Assembly (NCBI RefSeq): GCF_900142145.1
Contig: NZ_FQZV01000039.1
Span: forward strand, 1-37,064
DNA from: Geosporobacter subterraneus DSM 17957
Lineage (GTDB): Bacteria; Bacillota; Clostridia; Peptostreptococcales; Thermotaleaceae
Length of the DNA stretch: 37,064 nucleotides
Direction: 5' to 3'
A program made the position numbers and the translations under genes. The notes below the pieces were generated by a model. The model saw only the letters and a program-made list of their open reading frames with translations. It searched no databases and was not told the origin of the DNA. Position 1 is the first letter of the stretch. Every line of letters starts with the position of its first letter. Positions 31,370 to 37,064 of the stretch are shown here, in pieces.

Positions 31370-32977
31370 GTGGGTACACAGACAATCCTAGAAATGAAAA
31401 ACATCGAAAAAGAGTATTTTGGAAACAAGGTCCTAAAAGGCGTTAATCTAACAGTAAAACCTGGGGAGATTCATGCCTTGCTGGGTGAAAACGGCGCAGG
31501 AAAATCCACCTTGATGAACATTTTATTTGGTATGCCTGTGATTCACTCTACAGGAGGATTCAATGGAGAGATCATCTTTGACGGTGCACCTGTGTCATTA
31601 AAATCCCCTAAAGAGGCAATGGATCTAGGAATCGGAATGGTACATCAGGAGTTTATGCTGATCCCAGGCTTTACAATCACGGAGAATATTAAGTTAAATA
31701 GGGAGATCACCAAGCACAATCCTTTTAGCCGCGTGATGGGTGAAAAACTTAAGACTTTAGATACAGAGCAAATGAACAAGGATGCAAGAAAAGCTCTGGA
31801 TACATTGGGGATTGGAATCGACGAATGGATGAAGGTAGCAGGCCTGCCTGTTGGATACATGCAGTTTGTCGAAATTGCAAGAGAGATTGACAAGAGCAAT
31901 ATGAAGTTATTGGTATTTGATGAACCAACCGCAGTATTAGCTGAAAGTGAGGCAGATACGTTGCTGGCAGCAATGAAAAAAATTGCGGCTTCAGGCATAG
32001 CTATTCTTTTCATCACCCATCGTTTAGATGAAGTGATGAGTACTGCTGATCAAGTGACCATACTCCGAGACGGTGAATTGGTAGCTACGATGAAAAAGGA
32101 AGAAACCACTGTCATGCAGCTGGCTGAACTGATGGTAGGCAGAAAAGTTGAAAAGTTAGGAAAAGAGAAAAAAGAAAATACACAGCAAGAAGAAATCATT
32201 ATGGAAATTAGAAACTTGAAGGTGGGAATGCCCGGAGAAGAAGTGAAAGGTATCGACTTAGAAATTTACCAGGGAGAGATTATAGGGCTAGGAGGCTTGG
32301 CTGGACAAGGGAAGATTGGTATTGCTAATGGTATCATGGGGTTGTATCCTGCAGAAGGAGAAGTCTTGCTGAAGGGCAAGAAAATCCAATTAAATAACCC
32401 AAAGGCATCCCTAAACAGTCACTTAGCTTTTGTTTCAGAAGATCGAAGAGGTGTAGGTCTGCTGCTGGATACGTCTATCGAGCTAAACATAGTAATCACA
32501 GCAATGCAGGCTCAGAAAAAATTTCTCAAGAGATTTGGTTTTTTTGATCAAATGGATGGAAAGGCCACACGGGAACATGCATTGAAGATGATTGAGGATT
32601 TGGATATACGGTGTAGAGGGCCTCAGCAAATCACCAGAAGGTTAAGCGGCGGTAACCAGCAAAAGGTTTGTATCGCCAGAGCATTAACTTTAGAACCCAA
32701 TATATTATTTGTTTCTGAACCTACCCGAGGAATCGATATTGGAGCGAAAAAACTGGTATTGGATTTATTGGTAAAGCTGAATCGGGAACTAGGCATGACG
32801 ATTGTTATGACTTCCAGTGAATTGGGTGAGCTGCGTTCAATCTGTGACCGGATTGCAATTATCACTGAGGGTAAAATTGAATGTATATTAGAGCCTGAAG
32901 CAAGCGATGCAGATTTTGGTTTGGCAATGGCTGGAGAGTATAAGAAACTTCGCAGCAAGGAGGCCGTAATATCATGA
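31370..32977 (+). CDS. Double ABC ATPase of a sugar/nucleoside-type importer
   Basis: A 535-residue fusion of two ABC domains, like RbsA, MglA and NupA; it hydrolyses ATP for import. Domain 1 has canonical Walker A GENGAGKST (39-47) and Walker B VFDEPTAVL (D184-E185), but its signature region is LPVGYMQFVEIA (159-170) in place of an LSGGQ. Domain 2 has the reverse: a degenerate P-loop GLGGLAGQGKIGIA (from 306) and a normal signature LSGGNQQK (425-432), with SEPTRGIDIGAK. This asymmetric split is normal for the subfamily. GTG 31370 follows AAGGAGGG. It overlaps the next gene by four bases (ATGA), which implies coupled translation. Confidence 0.93.
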   Translation: MGTQTILEMKNIEKEYFGNKVLKGVNLTVKPGEIHALLGENGAGKSTLMNILFGMPVIHSTGGFNGEIIFDGAPVSLKSPKEAMDLGIGMVHQEFMLIPGFTITENIKLNREITKHNPFSRVMGEKLKTLDTEQMNKDARKALDTLGIGIDEWMKVAGLPVGYMQFVEIAREIDKSNMKLLVFDEPTAVLAESEADTLLAAMKKIAASGIAILFITHRLDEVMSTADQVTILRDGELVATMKKEETTVMQLAELMVGRKVEKLGKEKKENTQQEEIIMEIRNLKVGMPGEEVKGIDLEIYQGEIIGLGGLAGQGKIGIANGIMGLYPAEGEVLLKGKKIQLNNPKASLNSHLAFVSEDRRGVGLLLDTSIELNIVITAMQAQKKFLKRFGFFDQMDGKATREHALKMIEDLDIRCRGPQQITRRLSGGNQQKVCIARALTLEPNILFVSEPTRGIDIGAKKLVLDLLVKLNRELGMTIVMTSSELGELRSICDRIAIITEGKIECILEPEASDADFGLAMAGEYKKLRSKEAVIS

Positions 32978-34017
32978 GAGAAAAAATAAGATTAGTAGTA
33001 CAAAATATCGGATTACCTAGAATTATCATTATTTCTTTCTTACTTACCTTGATCTTTGGGGCTGTAGTCTATAAGATTCCATTGGATGCTTTGACTACGG
33101 ACACTTTGGTGCGTTTTGGCATGAACGGTGTTTTGGTGTTAGCTATGGTTCCCTGTATTCAGTCAGGTACAGGCTTGAATTTTGGTTTGCCATTAGGAAT
33201 CATTTGCGGTATTTTAGCAGGACTTATTAGCATAGAGATGAACTTGGTCGGGTTCCAGGCAATTTTTACTGCTATGCTTATCTCCATACCACTATCTGCC
33301 ATCAGCGGATACTTTTATGGCGTACTGCTGAATAAGGTAAAGGGTTCAGAGATGATGGTAGGAAATTATGTAGGATTTTCTGTGGTTTCCCTCATGTGTA
33401 TCGGCTGGTTGGTACTACCCTTTAAAAATGGCGAGATTATCTGGCCAATTTCAGGGAAAGGGTTGCGAACTACTATAGCATTAACTTCCCGCTACGATAA
33501 GATTCTCAATGAATTTATGTCCTTTAAAATTGGAGGCGTGGTTGTTCCAACTGGTCTTATTCTTTTCTTCTTTATGGCCTGCTTTCTAATGTGGCTGTTT
33601 ATGCGCAGCAAAACGGGAATTGCGCTGAAAGCGGTTGGGGACAATCCAAGATTCGCTACGGCTTCCGGTATTCATGTAGATCGTGCCCGACTGATTGGTA
33701 CCGTATTATCTACAGTAATAGGCGGCATCGGTATTATCGTTTATGCTCAAAGCTTTGGATTCTTTCAATTGTATCAGGCTCCCTTATATATGGCATTTCC
33801 ACCAGTTGCTGCAATCCTAATCGGAGGCGCATCTACTAGAAATGCGAAAATTAGCCATGTAATTATGGGTACTCTCTTGTTTCAAGCCTTGCTTACCATA
33901 GCATTACCGGTAGCTAATAAGCTAGTATCGGAAGGAAATCTTTCAGAGGTAGCAAGAATTATTGTGAGCAATGGTATTATCCTATATGCATTAACACAAG
34001 CTGGCGGAGGTGAATAG
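32974..34017 (+). CDS. ABC importer permease 1 (BPD_transp_2 family)
   Basis: A 347-residue membrane protein with about nine hydrophobic segments. It belongs to the RbsC/LivH/YufP-type permeases; the coupling-helix region is the MRSKTGIALKAVGDNPRFATASGIHVDRARLIG stretch (given in short: GDNPRFATASGI). It opens with an ATG in the ATGA overlap with the ATPase, and AAGGAGG lies inside the upstream gene. GLPLGIICGILAGL and GNYVGFSVVS are typical membrane motifs. It probably pairs with permease 2 to form the channel. Confidence 0.92.
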   Translation: MREKIRLVVQNIGLPRIIIISFLLTLIFGAVVYKIPLDALTTDTLVRFGMNGVLVLAMVPCIQSGTGLNFGLPLGIICGILAGLISIEMNLVGFQAIFTAMLISIPLSAISGYFYGVLLNKVKGSEMMVGNYVGFSVVSLMCIGWLVLPFKNGEIIWPISGKGLRTTIALTSRYDKILNEFMSFKIGGVVVPTGLILFFFMACFLMWLFMRSKTGIALKAVGDNPRFATASGIHVDRARLIGTVLSTVIGGIGIIVYAQSFGFFQLYQAPLYMAFPPVAAILIGGASTRNAKISHVIMGTLLFQALLTIALPVANKLVSEGNLSEVARIIVSNGIILYALTQAGGGE

Positions 34018-34018
34018 G

Positions 34019-35317
34019 ATGAGCGAAATGAATGTAAAGATTGAAACCAAAGTAATTCAAAAACCTGATTATAGAAAAAAAGCTAAGCAGATATTACTTG
34101 AGAATATTGTTCCGATCCTATTCATTATTATTTGTTTGATTGGGGTAAAACTTGCCAAGCAGCCACCTTTATACATATTAAATGAGTTGGTTGCCCGTGT
34201 GGCTAGAAATTCCTTTATCGTATTAGCTCTGATTATCCCTGTTTTGGCTGGTATGGGATTAAACTTTGCTATTGTACTGGGTGCTATGGCAGGTCAAATT
34301 GCTATCATTGCAGTAACCCATTGGAAAATAACCGGACTGGCAGGTCTACTTACCACTGTTCTTCTATGTACGCCCTTCGCTATTATCTTCGGTTATTTGA
34401 CTGGAAAGCTTTTAAATAAGACAAAGGGACAGGAAATGATTACCAGTATGATTCTGGGTTTCTTTGCCAACGGCTTGTACCAGCTACTATTTCTGTTCTT
34501 GGTCGGAACAATTATTCCTATGAAGAATCCTGTATTAGTTTTGAGTGCAGGCGTAGGGATCAAAAATACGATTGACTTAACAGCTGTCAAGTATTCCCTG
34601 GATAATATTTTCAAGCTAAGTATGACCAAGACGATGATTGCTTTTGGAGTACTATGTGTGGCTGTTATGATAGTACACCTAGCCTATAGGGTATTTATAA
34701 AGAAATCCAAACCACAGAATATGATTAAGTATTTAGTTTACACTGGTATTTTTGCAGCGATTGGTACTGTAGGCCTTATGATAATGAATACGAAATCCGT
34801 GTACAATATGGTATTGTTACCGATCGTGACTCTTGTGGTAATTGGATTATTGTGTTTATTTAATGTATTTATAGTAAAGACTAAGTTAGGACAGGAGTTT
34901 AGAACGGTAGGGCAGGATATGCATATTGCTAAAGTATCAGGGATTCATGTTGACAAAGTCCGTGTAATTGCTATCATCATATCCACGGTTTTAGCTGCTT
35001 GGGGTCAAATCATATTCTTGCAAAATATTGGAACCCTCAATACTTATGGAAGTCATGAGCAGGTGGGTATGTTTGCAGCAGCAGCATTATTGATCGGAGG
35101 CGCCTCTGTAACAAAGGCAACGATTGGCCATGCACTGATGGGAACCATTCTGCTGCATACCCTATTCATCGTCTCTCCTCAGGCGGGCAAAAATCTGTTG
35201 GGCAGTGCTGAAATCGGAGAATATTTCAGATCCTTTGTTGCCTACGGTGTAATAGGTGTATCCCTTGGCCTTCATGCATGGAAACACCAGGTTCAGTCGA
35301 AGAAAAAGACATCCTAG
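34019..35317 (+). CDS. ABC importer permease 2 (BPD_transp_2 family)
   Basis: A 432-residue permease, some 85 residues longer than permease 1. The extra length lies in a cytoplasmic N-terminus and in a central region with a basic linker (RVFIKKSKPQNMIKY). The conserved coupling stretch is FRTVGQDMHIAKVSGIHVDKVRV, followed by LLIGGASVTKATIGHALMG near the end, matching IGGASTRNAKISHVIMG of permease 1. The ATG at 34019 is eight bases after GGAGG and one base after the upstream stop; a GTG at 34010 overlaps the site. It is the last gene of the importer operon. No strong terminator follows before the infC promoter. Confidence 0.92.
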   Translation: MSEMNVKIETKVIQKPDYRKKAKQILLENIVPILFIIICLIGVKLAKQPPLYILNELVARVARNSFIVLALIIPVLAGMGLNFAIVLGAMAGQIAIIAVTHWKITGLAGLLTTVLLCTPFAIIFGYLTGKLLNKTKGQEMITSMILGFFANGLYQLLFLFLVGTIIPMKNPVLVLSAGVGIKNTIDLTAVKYSLDNIFKLSMTKTMIAFGVLCVAVMIVHLAYRVFIKKSKPQNMIKYLVYTGIFAAIGTVGLMIMNTKSVYNMVLLPIVTLVVIGLLCLFNVFIVKTKLGQEFRTVGQDMHIAKVSGIHVDKVRVIAIIISTVLAAWGQIIFLQNIGTLNTYGSHEQVGMFAAAALLIGGASVTKATIGHALMGTILLHTLFIVSPQAGKNLLGSAEIGEYFRSFVAYGVIGVSLGLHAWKHQVQSKKKTS

Positions 35318-35358
35318 CCTTGGGTACAAATATATTAAATATAAAATACATAAAATCG

Positions 35359-35387
35359 TTGACAATGAAAAAATGACATGATACAAT
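35359..35387 (+). promoter_or_regulatory. Sigma-A promoter of the infC-rpmI-rplT operon
   Basis: TTGACA (35359-35364), 17-bp spacer, TACAAT (35382-35387). The start is predicted near 35394. Confidence 0.85.
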
Positions 35388-35393
35388 CTATTG

Positions 35394-35526
35394 GTAACAG
35401 AAAGTAGAAGATTTCCGCTTCTCACCTTACAACAAGGGTTCGTAAGGTTCATATGGACTGAGGGCTTATATTTTTATGGAATAAGTTATGGTCTTGTGAG
35501 GCGGATGTGTTAAGCATCTGCCTTTT
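35394..35526 (+). promoter_or_regulatory. L20-type autoregulatory leader of infC operon
   Basis: The leader contains CTTCTCACCTTAC and GTAAGGTTCATATGGAC, which can pair over a distance, and GTCTTGTGAGGCGG before the terminator hairpin GGCGGATG / CATCTGCC (35500-35507, 35515-35522) with TTTTATAT after it. This follows the layout of the Firmicutes L20 leader, where excess ribosomal protein L20 promotes termination. Confidence 0.75.
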
Positions 35527-35568
35527 ATATATGCTTATGGTGAATGATTCAAATCATGGAGGTGGAGA

Positions 35569-36081
35569 ATTATTAAAGAATTAGAAATTAATGAAGAGAT
35601 TCGTGACAGAGAAGTACGGCTGATTGATGCAGATGGTGAGCAGTTAGGAATTGTGCCGACCAAAAAAGCCATGGAAATTGCTGCAGAAAAGCGACTGGAC
35701 CTTGTGAAGATTGCACCGCAAGCAAAGCCGCCGGTTTGTAGAATCATGGACTTTGGAAAGTATAAGTACGAGCTTTCCAAAAAAGAGAAAGAAGCCAAGA
35801 AGAAGCAAAAAATCGTCAGTGTTAAGGAAGTACGTTTAAGTCCTAATATTGAAGAACATGATTTAGGTGTAAAGGCAAGCAATGCCGTCAAATTTTTATC
35901 CAGTGGTGATAAGGTGAAAGTTACCCTAAGATTTAGGGGAAGAGAAGCTGGATATGTAGATTTAGGCTATGCAGTTATGGATAAATTTACACAGCTGACC
36001 TCAGAAGCAGGTGTGGTAGAGAAGAAGCCTATTCTGGAAGGCAAAAGCATGATAATGATCTTAACACCAAAAAATGCTTAG
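35569..36081 (+). CDS. infC: Translation initiation factor IF-3, AUU start
   Basis: A ~170-residue factor that binds the 30S subunit, blocks premature 50S joining and proofreads the start codon. N-domain: [35 protein letters not shown] (read in short pieces); C-domain: [21 protein letters not shown]-3 homology runs upstream of the first ATG (35653) without any in-frame ATG, GTG or TTG. The frame opens at ATT 35569 or ATT 35572, six or nine bases after GGAGG. An AUU start is the classical device by which IF-3 represses its own synthesis. I prefer 35569 because it gives M-I-K-E-L-E-I-N. It precedes rpmI by 23 bases. Confidence 0.95.
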   Translation: MIKELEINEEIRDREVRLIDADGEQLGIVPTKKAMEIAAEKRLDLVKIAPQAKPPVCRIMDFGKYKYELSKKEKEAKKKQKIVSVKEVRLSPNIEEHDLGVKASNAVKFLSSGDKVKVTLRFRGREAGYVDLGYAVMDKFTQLTSEAGVVEKKPILEGKSMIMILTPKNA

Positions 36082-36104
36082 ATGATAGAGGGGAGGAAAC
36101 AACA

Positions 36105-36302
36105 ATGCCAAAAATGAAAACCCATCGTGGAGCTGCTAAGAGATTTTCTTTAACAAAAAAAGGTAGAATAAAGAGATCAAAGGCATATAAAAGCCACATC
36201 TTAACAAAAAAATCTGCTAAAAGAAAAAGAAATCTTCGTAAAGCTGCTATAATGAGCAAGGGAGACGAAAGAAGAATCAGAACCCTATTACCATACGTGT
36301 AA
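36105..36302 (+). CDS. rpmI: 50S ribosomal protein L35
   Basis: A 65-residue, highly basic ribosomal protein, [17 protein letters not shown], with the [17 protein letters not shown] block. ATG follows GAGGGGAGG. Second gene of the infC-rpmI-rplT operon, with normal length and order. Confidence 0.98.
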   Translation: MPKMKTHRGAAKRFSLTKKGRIKRSKAYKSHILTKKSAKRKRNLRKAAIMSKGDERRIRTLLPYV

Positions 36303-36329
36303 AATAGAATTGTAAAGGAGGTAGAAATC

Positions 36330-36689
36330 ATGGCAAGAGTAAAAAAAGCAATCAATGCGAAGAAAAAGCATAAGAAGATATTAAAACTTGCAAAGGGCTA
36401 TTATGGCGCAAAAAGCAAGCTTTTTAGAGTTGCAAATCAGGCGGTTATGAAATCCTTGAAATATGCATATATTGGGCGTAAGCTGAGAAAAAGAGATTTT
36501 AGAAAGCTTTGGATTGCCAGAATTAATGCTGCAGCAAGAATGAATGGTATTTCCTACAGCCGATTAATCAATGGTTTAAAAATGGCTGGTATAGAGGTTA
36601 ATAGAAAAATGTTGGCTGAAATGGCTATTCATGATGAAATGGGCTTTAAGCAGCTGGCAGATGTAGCGAAACAAAAGCTAAATGCATAA
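36330..36689 (+). CDS. rplT: 50S ribosomal protein L20
   Basis: A 119-residue assembly protein of the large subunit, and probable repressor of its own operon through the upstream leader. It starts [39 protein letters not shown] (given in part) and ends with the family [21 protein letters not shown]. The basic N-terminal arm and the C-terminal RNA-binding domain are complete. It lies 27 bases after rpmI with AAGGAGG upstream. Confidence 0.98.
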   Translation: MARVKKAINAKKKHKKILKLAKGYYGAKSKLFRVANQAVMKSLKYAYIGRKLRKRDFRKLWIARINAAARMNGISYSRLINGLKMAGIEVNRKMLAEMAIHDEMGFKQLADVAKQKLNA

Positions 36690-36694
36690 AAAAT

Positions 36695-36719
36695 AGACTC
36701 TGTATAGAGTCTGTTTTTT
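36695..36719 (+). terminator. Terminator of the infC-rpmI-rplT operon
   Basis: A 7-bp stem AGACTCT / AGAGTCT (36695-36701, 36706-36712) with a GTAT loop, then GTTTTTT. Confidence 0.9.
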
Positions 36720-36745
36720 ATTGTATAAGAAAGTATAAATTTTTT

Positions 36746-36754
36746 TGATATAAT
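36746..36754 (+). promoter_or_regulatory. Extended -10 element upstream of the transposase
   Basis: TGATATAAT is an extended -10 (TGn-TATAAT); no clear -35 exists. It would give an ~75-nt leader to the transposase gene. Confidence 0.35.
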
Positions 36755-36837
36755 AATAGGCATGTAAGAGAGTAAAATCAGGACATAGAAGAATTAACCA
36801 TTTATTAACAGTAAAAATATGTAAGCGGAGTTTTGAT

Positions 36838-37064
36838 ATGGGAAAAGGGATTCTAAGACAAATATTTATTGATCATTGGGATGATTTTGTCAAATTGTAT
36901 GGTCATAAGATTAGAAAAAATGTGCTAAGTGAAGTCAAAAAGATGATGCATTGTGGGTCGATTGCAAATGGATACATAGAATATAAGTGCCCAGACTGTG
37001 AGAATTCAAAGAAGATAGGTTTTCGTTGTAGGAGCAGATTTTGTACATCTTGTGGTAAGGTTTA
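36838..37064 (+). mobile_element. IS91-family transposase, N-terminal part (cut by window edge)
   Basis: The first 75 codons of a transposase that runs off the right edge. ATG 36838 is preceded by GCGGAG. The start MGKGILRQIFIDHWDDFVKLYG leads into a zinc-binding domain with cysteine pairs CPDC and CRSRFCTSCG, as in the IS91-type N-terminal domain. IS91 elements use a HUH rolling-circle transposase; the catalytic part is not visible here. It lies about 120 bases after the rplT terminator, so insertion did not damage the ribosomal operon. Element ends could not be located. Confidence 0.8.

Overview
The window looks like chromosome from a low-GC, Gram-positive, spore-forming anaerobe of the class Clostridia, with an Alkaliphilus/Clostridium-like flavour. 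The reasons are strong AGGAGG-type ribosome binding sites, frequent TTG and GTG starts, many hairpin-plus-U-tract terminators, an alpha/beta-type small acid-soluble spore protein, a YtxC-like sporulation protein, a T-box, a lysine riboswitch, an L20-type leader and a sigma-54-controlled cysteine desulfidase. Genus-level assignment is inference.

Layout. 1-560: end of a sodium-dependent NSS transporter plus a 35-residue MetS-like subunit. 810-4697: a degenerate Mur-ligase-like protein, a two-OB-fold ssDNA-binding protein, a 45-residue membrane peptide and a solitary adenine DNA methyltransferase. 4798-9044: a PfkB sugar-phosphate kinase, a sigma-54 activator and its probable target, L-cysteine desulfidase, with a near-consensus -24/-12 promoter and repeated upstream palindromes. 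9195-9725: hpt. 9766-14588 (minus strand): a lysine-riboswitch operon, deoR-type regulator, asd, dapA, dapB, dapH. It faces away from an M20 deacylase (14778-15959) that could supply the deacetylation step of the same acetyl-DAP pathway, followed by a CPBP membrane protease.

16940-21022: an SASP gene behind a sigma-G-like promoter, an SRAP / sirtuin / SAM-methyltransferase operon, a cold-shock protein and Hsp33. 21201-21611: five tRNA genes (Val, Asp, Phe, Gly, Cys). 21698-24183: a GME-fold-like protein, YtxC and a DUF445 membrane protein. 24222-26481: T-box-controlled thrS, convergent with a short FtsH-type protease lacking the usual extracytoplasmic domain; PepV dipeptidase diverges from it.

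30066-35317: a four-gene ABC importer (DUF3798-type lipoprotein, double ATPase, two permeases) whose substrate is unknown. 35359-36719: infC-rpmI-rplT with an L20-type leader and a non-canonical AUU start for infC. 36838 to the edge: start of an IS91-type transposase just past the rplT terminator.

Most of the window is conserved core chromosome. The best candidates for undescribed biology are the DUF3798 importer, the solitary adenine methyltransferase, the P-loop-less Mur-ligase relative, the regulator placed at the head of the lysine operon, and the small membrane peptides. No CRISPR array, prophage or complete restriction system was seen.
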